Shown here piece after piece: positions 1 through 6,914 of a stretch of 14,352 nucleotides of DNA. Numbering within the stretch: position 1 is the first letter of the stretch; each line of letters begins with the position of its first letter. Source of the DNA: Synergistaceae bacterium (GTDB lineage Bacteria > Synergistota > Synergistia > Synergistales > Aminobacteriaceae); the NCBI GenBank assembly GCA_017458545.1, contig JAFTBA010000156.1, forward strand, positions 1-14,352, given 5' to 3'. A program made the translations under genes and the position numbers. The notes beneath the pieces were generated by a model that was given only the letters and a program-made list of their open reading frames with translations, had not been told where the DNA came from and made no database searches.

Positions 1-3
1 CCG

Positions 4-942
4 TTGACCGAAACGAAGGACGAACCTGTTACGCACAAGCGCATAGAACGAAGCACTAACGGCCTAATGCTGAAGGTATTTTTACTTGTGATTGTAGCAG
101 TTGTTATTGTGATGTTGGGGTTGTATATACGCGGCAGACTGAGCAAACGTCTTAACGCTGACAAAAATTTAAGTTCGGTTAATCCCGTATCTTATGATGT
201 GAAATATTACACTGAGGGTATTACGAACATCGGCGGACTCAGCAGAGATATTCCCGATTACGTTATGACTACGGGAAAACTCATTTGTGATTCGCGTTAT
301 GCCGATGGTATTGCCGACGTAACGGAACGTAATGTTAAACTTTACGCACAGCCAGATGAAAAATTCGGCGGTATCGCCAACAATACGGGTATTATGAGAC
401 TTTTCGAGGCTTCAACGAACCGCGTAAGAAGTTCAAGGAGAATTGCCGATGATTTAATGCGGCGTTACAACGATTTGATTCGTATACGCGGAACATGGCA
501 GCAGGCTAAGGATAACGGTTATTCCGAAGGTGTATGGGGGAAATACAGGAGAGAAGAAGAAAATTTACTGAACAAACTCAACACTGCAATAGAAACTGTT
601 TCACATGAAGCTGATAAAGCCAGAGAAAAAATGAAAATGAATATGAAAACTCCCCAAACCCTTACTTATCTCGGCGAATGGATAAGTCCAAAAGGAAAAC
701 GATGGATAATTACGCGTTCAACAGGTTCAACAGAGAACAGAATATTTTGGGTTGAGGCCGTGAATGTGAAACTGATGACGGCTGATGAATATCATAACGA
801 GTGCGAGAAGTGCATGAAGAAAATTGACGAGGCGGAAAAGTACTCGGACGTTAAGACTCTAAGCATTGACGTTCCGCCAATGAACTTAATGAGTGAACGA
901 ACCATGTTACCGCGAGCAAATCCCCCGAACCTCCCGGACTGA
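4..942 (+). CDS. Membrane-anchored protein of unknown function (5' end may lie outside the window)
   Basis: I do not recognise a family. The reading frame is open to the first base of the window, so the TTG at position 4 is only the first usable start and the real one may lie upstream. The product has a charged N-terminus, one hydrophobic helix at about residues 22-43, and then about 270 hydrophilic residues. This suggests a single-pass protein with an extracytoplasmic C-terminal part. Residues 165-215 are rich in Glu, Lys and Arg and probably form long helices. The last 30 codons overlap, on the opposite strand, the conserved C-terminus of the citG-like gene. That tail is proline-rich and unlike the rest, so it may be read-through past a lost stop codon. 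The gene is convergent with the RND-citG operon, and no terminator separates them. Confidence 0.6.
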   Translation: MTETKDEPVTHKRIERSTNGLMLKVFLLVIVAVVIVMLGLYIRGRLSKRLNADKNLSSVNPVSYDVKYYTEGITNIGGLSRDIPDYVMTTGKLICDSRYADGIADVTERNVKLYAQPDEKFGGIANNTGIMRLFEASTNRVRSSRRIADDLMRRYNDLIRIRGTWQQAKDNGYSEGVWGKYRREEENLLNKLNTAIETVSHEADKAREKMKMNMKTPQTLTYLGEWISPKGKRWIITRSTGSTENRIFWVEAVNVKLMTADEYHNECEKCMKKIDEAEKYSDVKTLSIDVPPMNLMSERTMLPRANPPNLPD

Positions 943-1741
943 TCCACTTCAATATGAAATCATCATCGAGTCTCCTAACGTCCTCAACTCCGAAACCCGA
1001 CTCAATCATTTCACGCGCTGTTGTCATAACCTCTTCAGCAATACTGAGGTCATGACGTGAAATTATGTTCGTGTCATGAGCATCGGCCATGATGTGAATC
1101 AATGTCATTGCGAGTGCGTCGTTAATGCTAAGACCTTCGGCAAGATACTTAGTGAGGGCAGGAAGCGATACGTTCCTGACGACAGGGTAGCCCGATTCGG
1201 CTTCGCCCCTAATGCCTGTTATGCCGTGTTCAATGAATACACGTTCACCCTTCGTGAGAGTGCCGGGTAATTTGGTGTTTACGTCAGCAAAATCACGCCC
1301 GCAAATTCCCCTGCACATTCCGCCTGCAAGCGTCATAACCCCGTCAGCAGTAATCTCACTCCCAGAACCGGCAATATACCCTGCACACGCGCTGAGTAAT
1401 CCCAGTGAAAATATCTCTCCTTTATGGGTGTTAATGCCGTTGGTAGCGAGGAACATTTTTTTTTCGGCAATGACTCCGATTTTACGGACGTTAGGGAAAA
1501 CTTCAGAGGGCGGAATATTACCCTTTCCCCCTCTGAAGCCTTCCTCAGCAAATTCAACGAAACTTTCGGCAAGAGAAGCAGCACTCCTCATGAACGTGAA
1601 GAAATCCATATCGTTATGCGCTCCCGAATTGTTCCTGTCAACAAGTCCGGGTTTGGGAGTCGCTGACACTTCAAGCAGCATTGCCTCAAGCGCAAGACTC
1701 CCAATCTCTTTAGCCGTTATTGTCGTCCTCGTCATCGTCAT
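851..1741 (-). CDS. citG: Triphosphoribosyl-dephospho-CoA synthase (CitG/MdcB family)
   Basis: CitG makes 2'-(5''-triphosphoribosyl)-3'-dephospho-CoA from ATP and dephospho-CoA. This is the precursor of the prosthetic group of citrate lyase, and MdcB does the same for malonate decarboxylase. The 296 residues match the family's usual length of about 290. Visible family motifs are TPKPGLVDRNNSGAHNDM at about 28-45, NTHKGEIFSLGLL at 104-116, TGIRGEAESGYP at 175-186 and SPGGSGDLLAVTWF at 268-281. It is last in an operon with the RND pump. Its ATG at 1741 lies inside the acidic-tail codons of the permease, a 32-bp overlap in another frame, so translation is probably coupled. A second in-frame ATG at 1735 is equally possible. 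No citrate lyase or malonate decarboxylase subunit is in the window, so which acyl carrier it serves cannot be told. The 3' end overlaps the convergent upstream gene by 92 bp. Confidence 0.9.
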   Translation of the reverse strand: MTMTRTTITAKEIGSLALEAMLLEVSATPKPGLVDRNNSGAHNDMDFFTFMRSAASLAESFVEFAEEGFRGGKGNIPPSEVFPNVRKIGVIAEKKMFLATNGINTHKGEIFSLGLLSACAGYIAGSGSEITADGVMTLAGGMCRGICGRDFADVNTKLPGTLTKGERVFIEHGITGIRGEAESGYPVVRNVSLPALTKYLAEGLSINDALAMTLIHIMADAHDTNIISRHDLSIAEEVMTTAREMIESGFGVEDVRRLDDDFILKWISPGGSGDLLAVTWFVHSLSSLAERQCLES

Positions 1742-4700
1742 CGTATTCTTCGTCTTCGTCCTCGTCCTTAACTCCGTATTCGCGTCCTCTGATTCTGTCC
1801 CACCACAGCCATAATCTCCAGACGCATTTATACGCAGCAGGTATTGACAGCATTGCGAGCATACCTCCTGCGATTAATCCGCCTATTGCTACTACTGCAA
1901 TGGGTCTTTTCATTTCGGAGCCTCTTCCTGTTGACAGCAGCGGGATAAGTGAAACTATTGACGTAACGACAGCCATTAACAGCGATTTGAATCGTACGTG
2001 GCAAGCCTCCTCAACAGCTTCGTAAGGGTGAGTGCCTTTGAGCCTTAACACTTCTGCGTAATCGACAACAACAATAGCGTTATTAACGACCATACCGACG
2101 AGCATTATCATTCCGATTAAGGCGAATATAGAGATGTTTACCTCCGACAAAAGCATAGCAGGTACGACTCCTATTGCTGCCATAGGAACGGTAGCAAGAA
2201 TTACAACGCTGTATATCCACGACTCAAGTATTGCGGCAACAACTAAGTACGTAACAACTATAGCTATCACTAACGTGCGTATAAGCTCCGTGAAATTCTC
2301 GGCCATGTCTTCCTGTTCACCGCCGAAATTAATGCTTACGCCTTCAGGGAGTTTAATTTGGTTGACGACCTCGCGCATTCTGGCGTTACCTTCACCCGAA
2401 GTGATGTAGCGTACGTTACCGGTAATAACAACAGCTCTTTCGCGTTCAACGCGTCTGATTTCTGTAGGGCCGTCGCTCCACGAAATATCAGACATTTCAT
2501 CGAGCGGTACAAGTCCGTAACTTGTCATTATGGGCAGTTCATGAGCGTTGAAAATATCGCTTGCGAGTGCTCGTGAGATTCTTGCTTTAATGTCGTACTC
2601 GTAACCGCCCTGTCTGAATTTCCCTGCGTCCCTTCCTATGAGATAGCCTCTTACTATTCCTGCGAGGTCTGAGATGTTAATCCCGAGAGGTGCTAGCCTC
2701 CAACGTATAGGAGTGATTCGGAGTTCAGGTTTTCCCATTTCCATTTCTATTTTGAGGTCGCGTATACCCGGAACTCTTCTGCCTCTTGCGCGAATGTCCT
2801 CAGCGATTTCGTATAACTGATTCAAATCCTGACCCTTAATCTGAATCTCTATAGGGTTACCGAATCCCGAACGTGTTGCGGCAATAGCTATCTGGACTCC
2901 CGGAAGGCCCTCAAGGTATGGCCTTATCTTGTCGGCCAAATCCTGAGTCGAAGGTCTGTCAGGGTCATTGTTCAGGTAAAGGGCTATCTGTGCTTCACTG
3001 ATTGAATTTGAACGCATTGATCCTGCTACTGTTGAGACAACGTTGCGGATATATTTTTTATCGGGTAATGTGTTAATGTAATCCTCAACCTGATATACGA
3101 GGCTTGCAGTCCTGTGAATAGATGAATTGTTATCGAGCGTTAAAGTGATTCTGACAGTACCGTCATCAGTCGTAGGGGTGAACTGAGTACCTATGAACCC
3201 TCCGAGTTTCAATGAGCCGTAAGTTGCAAGTATCGTGAAAACAACTGTTAAGAACGGGAATCTCATGGCCGCATGAAGAATGATGAAGAACATATCCCTG
3301 AAGCCGTCAAATATCCAGTTCCACCAGCCTGTAAGTATCTTGCCTATTAACGGAAGCTCATTGTCATTCCCTGTCTTCTTGATACGGGCAGCGAGGCACG
3401 GTGTAACAGCCATAGTAACCCACAGTGAGAAGCATGTAGCATAAACTATAGTAACTGCGTAAGGTTTAAGGAACTGTCCTGCAATAGTTGACATTAACGC
3501 AACGGGCATGAACACACCTAAATTCGTTAAGACTCCTGCGAGGACTGACATTGAAATTTCGACAGTACCCTCTTCGGCAGCAGCAAAAGGCTCATAGCCC
3601 ATATCCCTGAACCTGTAAATATTCTGAATGATTAATATAGCGTTCATGACCAGAGTACCCATTGAGAGGGCTAAGCCGAGAGTACTCATGAGGTTGAGTG
3701 TGTAGCCGTGAACCTGTAACGGAACGAATGTAGCAGCGAATGCAACGGGCATTGAGAACGCAACGATGAACGTAGCACCGAACCGTCCCAAGAAAAGGTA
3801 AATGACCAGTGCGGTTAATGCAATGCCTATAGCGGTATCACGGATAATATTTTTGACAGCCGACTCAACGAAGCTCGTATCATCGTAAGTGTATTCATAC
3901 GTGAAATCGGGATAGTTCCTCATCGTTCTCGTCATTAAACGCTTAATGAGTCTTCCTGCCTCAACAACGTCAGCGTTTGAACGCGGGCTTATTCTGAGCT
4001 GTACGACCGGATGACCGTCAGCCCTGGCTAAACTTCTCTGGTCTTCCTCGCCGTCAATAACTTCACCGAGCATTGAGAGTCTTACGGGCTGTCCGTTAGG
4101 TGTCGGAATGAGTATGTCCTCTAACTGTTCAACCTCATTGAACTCGCCCATGAGTCTTAATGATACTTCGTCTTTAGTCTGTGTAACATAGCCTGACGGT
4201 GTAGTCTGGTTGTTAGCGGCAACGACAGCGCAGACCTGCATGTAATTTATCCCGTAATCGCTGAGGGCAGCAGGGTCAAGGTTAATATGAATCTCTCTGT
4301 CTCTTCCTCCAGTAACATCAACACGTCCTACACCTTCAACGCGTGCAACAACGGGCTGTATTCTGTCCTCAATCATTTTCTTGGCAGTCTTTTCGGGCAT
4401 TGATGATGTGAATGAGACTATGAGGAAGGGCTGTGCGCTTATGTCGAATTTGCTTGAGACTGGTTCATCGGCATCATCGGGTAAATCGGGGACTTTAGCT
4501 TTGACTTTGTTGTTTACGTCGACGAGTGCCAAATCGGGGTTAGTACCTGCTTCCATTTCGACTGCGACCATTGAAATGCCTTCGATTGAGTAAGTAGTGA
4601 TTGATTTAAGGTTTTCGAGGTCTGCTAAAGCGTCTTCAAGAGGTTTGCTGATGAGCTGTTCGATTTCGTTAGGGCCTGCCCCCTGATAAGTAGTGCGGAC

Positions 4701-4841
4701 TAGTACGAAAGGTAATTCGACATCGGGGTAAAGTGTAACTCCTAAAGTGAAATAGCTTGATATTCCTAACAGTATCCAGATAACAACAGAACACCCGGTG
4801 AAGACCGGGTGCGTAATGCAGAACTTAATGAATCCTCTCAT
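1710..4841 (-). CDS. RND-family efflux permease, AcrB-like, with altered proton-relay motif and acidic tail
   Basis: This is an inner-membrane transporter of the HAE/AcrB type. At 1043 residues it is full length. TM1 lies at about 10-33, followed by the porter domain, a first TM bundle at about 335-490, a second porter half, and a last TM bundle at about 860-1015. In TM4, where AcrB has the proton-carrying pair D407/D408 in a VDDAIVVVEN context, this protein reads VMNAILIIQN (M399, N400). Both aspartates are absent and the nearby glutamate is a glutamine. In TM10 the AcrB lysine site reads VVNNAIVVVDY (N920, N921), which I recall as common in AcrB relatives outside Proteobacteria. The last 19 residues contain 14 Asp or Glu and are encoded by repetitive GAC/GAT/GAG codons. 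The adaptor gene ends 6 bp upstream; no outer-membrane channel gene is present. The substrate is unknown, and transport may use other residues or be impaired. Confidence 0.92.
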   Translation of the reverse strand: MRGFIKFCITHPVFTGCSVVIWILLGISSYFTLGVTLYPDVELPFVLVRTTYQGAGPNEIEQLISKPLEDALADLENLKSITTYSIEGISMVAVEMEAGTNPDLALVDVNNKVKAKVPDLPDDADEPVSSKFDISAQPFLIVSFTSSMPEKTAKKMIEDRIQPVVARVEGVGRVDVTGGRDREIHINLDPAALSDYGINYMQVCAVVAANNQTTPSGYVTQTKDEVSLRLMGEFNEVEQLEDILIPTPNGQPVRLSMLGEVIDGEEDQRSLARADGHPVVQLRISPRSNADVVEAGRLIKRLMTRTMRNYPDFTYEYTYDDTSFVESAVKNIIRDTAIGIALTALVIYLFLGRFGATFIVAFSMPVAFAATFVPLQVHGYTLNLMSTLGLALSMGTLVMNAILIIQNIYRFRDMGYEPFAAAEEGTVEISMSVLAGVLTNLGVFMPVALMSTIAGQFLKPYAVTIVYATCFSLWVTMAVTPCLAARIKKTGNDNELPLIGKILTGWWNWIFDGFRDMFFIILHAAMRFPFLTVVFTILATYGSLKLGGFIGTQFTPTTDDGTVRITLTLDNNSSIHRTASLVYQVEDYINTLPDKKYIRNVVSTVAGSMRSNSISEAQIALYLNNDPDRPSTQDLADKIRPYLEGLPGVQIAIAATRSGFGNPIEIQIKGQDLNQLYEIAEDIRARGRRVPGIRDLKIEMEMGKPELRITPIRWRLAPLGINISDLAGIVRGYLIGRDAGKFRQGGYEYDIKARISRALASDIFNAHELPIMTSYGLVPLDEMSDISWSDGPTEIRRVERERAVVITGNVRYITSGEGNARMREVVNQIKLPEGVSINFGGEQEDMAENFTELIRTLVIAIVVTYLVVAAILESWIYSVVILATVPMAAIGVVPAMLLSEVNISIFALIGMIMLVGMVVNNAIVVVDYAEVLRLKGTHPYEAVEEACHVRFKSLLMAVVTSIVSLIPLLSTGRGSEMKRPIAVVAIGGLIAGGMLAMLSIPAAYKCVWRLWLWWDRIRGREYGVKDEDEDEEYDDDDEDDNNG

Positions 4842-4847
4842 GAAATA

Positions 4848-5957
4848 TTAGCCCTCGTTTGAATCGTCCTGATTATTTTTACCTGCGATGCCTATGTTCC
4901 TGACGATACCGGCACCGTCATAAAGTACTCTGTTGCCGCTGGTGATTAATATATCACCTGCTTTGAGTCCTGAAGTAACTACGACTCTTCCTTCGTGTCC
5001 TTCACCTGTAGTAATGTTAGTGAGTTTAGCTCTGTTTCCGTCAGCAATGTAAACCGACTGGCTTTTGCCTCTGTAGACAACGACGTTTGAGGGAATGACT
5101 ACGACGCTGCTCTGAGTATCGACTTTGAAACGTCCTTCAACGTAAGTACCCGGTAATATGCCTGAGTTCTCAGGGAGTCCTACGGTAACGGGGTATAATC
5201 CTGAGCCTGACTGAGCTTCGGGGCTGATGCGTTTGACGTAACCGTTATGAGTCTGGCCGTCAACACGAATTTCAACTGTAGTGCTTCTGTTAATTTTTGT
5301 AATATCTTTTTTCGAGACCATCAAATCGGCTTCCATTTCTTTAGGGTCAACGATTGAGAGTAATATTGCGCCGGCCTCAGCGATTTCGCCTGGTTCAACG
5401 TTGCGTGCTGAAACTATGCCGTTAATGGAGGCTTTGAGTGTAGTGCGCTGGAGCGATGACTGATTAGCTTTGAGGGAGGCTTCAGCGGTTTTCATGCGTG
5501 AAAAAGCTGCGTCAACATCAGATTTAGAGACACCGCCCTTTGAATGCAGCTGCCTTAACCTGTTGTAATTGAGGACGGCTTCCTCATAGGCAGTTTTGCC
5601 TGACTGGACCTGAGCGCCTCTGGCAGCTTCCTGAAGGATTATGAGTGTCTGACCTGCTTTAACGGGGCTTCCTACGTCAACATTTACTGATTTAACGATT
5701 TCGCGTTCGTAGGTAGTAATGTTCTGTGTATGTGCGCTTTTTGCCTGACCGTAATAACTTCTCCAAGTTTCCCAATCTGAAGTTTTGAGTGTTTCGGTTT
5801 CTACTGGGTAAACGGTTTCGGTTTGAGTTTCGAGCGAACGGAGGTTAGCGGCAGCCTGAGCGAGTTTAGCGCGAACCTGAGTGCTGACGAGGAAGCCTAC
5901 GCCGATTAGGATCAATACCCATAATAAAATTCTTATACGAGTGAAAAATTTGAGCAT
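4848..5957 (-). CDS. RND efflux periplasmic adaptor (membrane fusion protein, HlyD/AcrA family)
   Basis: This is the periplasmic adaptor that joins the RND permease to an outer-membrane channel. It has 369 residues. A hydrophobic helix at about 9-25 with no lipobox cysteine indicates a transmembrane anchor rather than a lipoprotein. The two halves of the lipoyl-like sandwich lie at about 87-109 (VNVDVGSPVKAGQ) and 174-203 (NGIVSARNVEPGEIAEAG). The alpha-hairpin between them at about 112-172 carries RLRQLHSKGGVSKSDVD, resembling the hairpin-tip motif that docks TolC-type channels. Beta-barrel and membrane-proximal domains follow, and the C-terminus is hydrophilic. The ATG at 5957 is preceded by an AGAGGTGG ribosome site 9 bases upstream. 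It is first in the operon with the permease and citG, and an extended -10 promoter lies just upstream. Confidence 0.9.
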   Translation of the reverse strand: MLKFFTRIRILLWVLILIGVGFLVSTQVRAKLAQAAANLRSLETQTETVYPVETETLKTSDWETWRSYYGQAKSAHTQNITTYEREIVKSVNVDVGSPVKAGQTLIILQEAARGAQVQSGKTAYEEAVLNYNRLRQLHSKGGVSKSDVDAAFSRMKTAEASLKANQSSLQRTTLKASINGIVSARNVEPGEIAEAGAILLSIVDPKEMEADLMVSKKDITKINRSTTVEIRVDGQTHNGYVKRISPEAQSGSGLYPVTVGLPENSGILPGTYVEGRFKVDTQSSVVVIPSNVVVYRGKSQSVYIADGNRAKLTNITTGEGHEGRVVVTSGLKAGDILITSGNRVLYDGAGIVRNIGIAGKNNQDDSNEG

Positions 5958-5969
5958 AAAGTAAAACCA

Positions 5970-6010
5970 CCTCTGAGAAAAATTTGATGCTATCTGCGAA
6001 ACCGCATTAT
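5970..6010 (-). repeat. 41-bp repeat, copy 1 (leader of the RND operon)
   Basis: This matches 6393-6433 at 37 of 41 positions, in the same orientation. All four differences are transitions. This copy spans the start of the operon leader, including part of the -10 box and the first bases of the ribosome site. The second copy has lost the TATAAT and precedes no gene. Confidence 0.75.
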
Positions 6011-6014
6011 AACA
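6006..6014 (-). promoter_or_regulatory. Promoter of the RND-citG operon (extended -10)
   Basis: Read on the minus strand this is TGTTATAAT, a perfect TATAAT with an upstream TG. No clear -35 box is seen, as is common for extended -10 promoters. The predicted start near 5999 gives a leader of about 42 nt before the adaptor ATG, and that leader includes the AGAGGTGG ribosome site. Confidence 0.5.
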
Positions 6015-6063
6015 CAGTGAAACATATCAGCATGAAGAATTTGTGAAGTAAACAATATCGGTC

Positions 6064-6072
6064 TGGTAAAAT
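6064..6072 (+). promoter_or_regulatory. Promoter of the small-peptide transcript (extended -10)
   Basis: TGGTAAAAT fits an extended -10 (TGn then TAAAAT). A TTGTGA at 6041-6046 could be a -35 box, but its 20-bp spacing is too long to count on. The predicted transcript starts near 6079 and runs divergently from the RND operon, with a leader of about 99 nt before the peptide ATG. Confidence 0.35.
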
Positions 6073-6108
6073 ATGAGCAGTCTCGAAATTTTTTTGGGAT
6101 TAGGATGA

Positions 6109-6171
6109 CCCCGGAGGCAATCCTGCCGGGGGTTGTCATAAGGGTAATTCTCCCCGGCAAGACTGGGGGTG
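6109..6171 (+). promoter_or_regulatory. Structured leader with two mutually exclusive folds upstream of the small peptide
   Basis: Four G/C blocks can pair in alternative ways. Block A (6109-6117) pairs with block B (6122-6131) in a 9-bp stem with a CAAT loop and one bulged G. Block B (6125-6132) can instead pair with block C (6151-6158) in an 8-bp stem including one G-U. When A-B forms, C is free to pair with block D (6165-6169), which is part of the ribosome site GGGGGTG of the peptide. When B-C forms, the ribosome site is open. The fold was worked out by hand. It matches no riboswitch class that I recognise. The switching logic is inference; the complementarity is visible directly. Confidence 0.45.
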
Positions 6172-6177
6172 TTGTTG

Positions 6178-6261
6178 ATGAAAAACTGGATTGAGCTTAT
6201 AAAGGCTCTTACTGAGCTGATAAAGGCACTTACAGCTTTAATCAACTCCAAAACGAAATAA
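6178..6261 (+). CDS. 27-residue amphipathic heptad-repeat peptide (possible TisB-like or membrane-active peptide)
   Basis: The small ORF starts at ATG 6178, 6 bases after GGGGGTG, which can pair fully with the anti-Shine-Dalgarno if one G-U is allowed. It encodes 27 residues: a short start (MKNWI), two identical heptads ELIKALT, then ALINSKT and a final Lys. Leu and Ile recur at i, i+3, i+4 and i+7, with Glu and Lys on the other face, so a single amphipathic helix is expected. The two heptads differ at the DNA level only at third codon positions, which points to selection on the protein. Size and helix pattern resemble type I toxins such as E. coli TisB, whose mRNA also has a structured inhibitory leader, and also phenol-soluble modulins. 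No homology is claimed, and the function is unknown. Confidence 0.5.
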   Translation: MKNWIELIKALTELIKALTALINSKTK

Positions 6262-6286
6262 AGCGCTCGTAACTTTTCCATTGTTC

Positions 6287-6313
6287 TCGGTTATGGGTGC
6301 CGGCCCAAACCGA
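6287..6313 (+). terminator. Hairpin downstream of the small peptide, possible terminator
   Basis: A 10-bp stem (6287-6297 with 6304-6313) has a single bulged A and a 6-nt loop, and starts 26 bases after the peptide stop. The following bases are T-rich (TAACTAATCTTACTTCT) but contain no run of T, so termination is plausible and not certain. A second 5-bp hairpin lies at 6333-6350. Confidence 0.35.
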
Positions 6314-6360
6314 TAACTAATCTTACTTCTACGTCCGCGTCATCCCGGACACTTCTCATA

Positions 6361-6395
6361 TTATAACATTCACACTGAACGCCTAATATCTCCCT
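6361..6395 (-). pseudogene. Relic copy of the hydE 3' end
   Basis: This matches 7721-7755, the last codons and downstream bases of hydE, at 32 of 35 positions in the same orientation. Read on the minus strand it encodes GDIRRSV and a stop, against GDIKRSV and a stop in hydE. All three differences are transitions. Nothing upstream of it is hydE-like: it joins directly to the 41-bp leader-type repeat at 6393. Confidence 0.7.
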
Positions 6396-6433
6396 CTGAG
6401 AAAAATTTGATGTTATCTGCAAAACCGCGCTAT
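6393..6433 (-). repeat. 41-bp repeat, copy 2 (relic of an RND-type leader)
   Basis: This is the second copy of the sequence at 5970-6010. It lacks a usable -10 and has no gene behind it. On the minus strand it runs directly into the hydE-tail relic. Both repeat copies in this mosaic have diverged by transitions only. Confidence 0.7.
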
Positions 6434-6443
6434 TTCCTAATTA

Positions 6444-6914
6444 TCATGGACAACTGAAAAAATCCCCTGCATCCTGACACAAATCTATAACCTCTGTTTT
6501 GGAGAGAATACAAAGTCCCTCCTGAGAGAATCTCGGAACGGTAATACAGCTCATGAGAGTCCCTGTTTCAGCCGATGCAAGATGCTTGGAGGCAAAAACA
6601 CATCCCTTTTGAAAATATATGCACGGCTTGGATGCTTCAGATATTCCCAGTAACTCCCTTGTCAGGTTGCCTTTCTCATCGATTATCCAGACCTCAAGCT
6701 CACTGCCGGCATGATAAGTCCAATATTCATCACAGTCTAGCCGATGAAAAGCAGTTGCCACATTAGGCGCGACATAATAATAAGATTGCCCCGACTGTGC
6801 TCTGCCAGAGGTTTTTGACGGATAATGATTTTCCAAGACCATTCCGCCCTCTTCCTGAGGCGACATGCTCATTCTTTCGGCGATTGTTTCAGCATCATTG
6901 ATTATATCCGTCAT
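6444..6914 (-). CDS. Cupin-fold protein of the DUF985 (cupin_5) type
   Basis: From the ATG at 6914 the product has 156 residues, the usual size of this single-domain family. Recognisable elements are LENHYPSK near residue 27, the signature FHRLDCDEYWTYHAGSELEVW at about 56-76 and VPRFSQEGLC near the end. H57, E63 and H68 lie in that signature and could bind a metal or ligand. Family members adopt a beta-barrel and are mostly of unknown function; some have been linked to nucleotide-sugar or small-molecule isomerisation. The start is chosen because the ATG overlaps the SDR stop codon (TGATG) and follows GGGAG by 5 bases. Upstream GTG codons at 6920 and 6917 are less likely. It is co-transcribed and translationally coupled with the SDR gene. 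The pair lies between two copies of the hydE 3' end. Confidence 0.75.
   Translation of the reverse strand: MTDIINDAETIAERMSMSPQEEGGMVLENHYPSKTSGRAQSGQSYYYVAPNVATAFHRLDCDEYWTYHAGSELEVWIIDEKGNLTRELLGISEASKPCIYFQKGCVFASKHLASAETGTLMSCITVPRFSQEGLCILSKTEVIDLCQDAGDFFSCP

Noticed and set aside
1212..1814. Plus-strand ORF of 200 codons opposite citG
   Set aside because: The opposite strand carries clear CitG motifs over the same span. The serine- and valine-rich product is the antisense of the acidic tail and CitG codons.
1720..2025. Serine-rich plus-strand ORF of 101 codons
   Set aside because: The run of Ser codons is the complement of the permease's acidic Asp/Glu tail.
6027..6281. Minus-strand ORF of 84 codons opposite the small peptide
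   Set aside because: It has a weak ribosome site, runs through the leader hairpins and reads as a mirror of the heptad repeat. The plus-strand ORF has the better start and silent-site bias.
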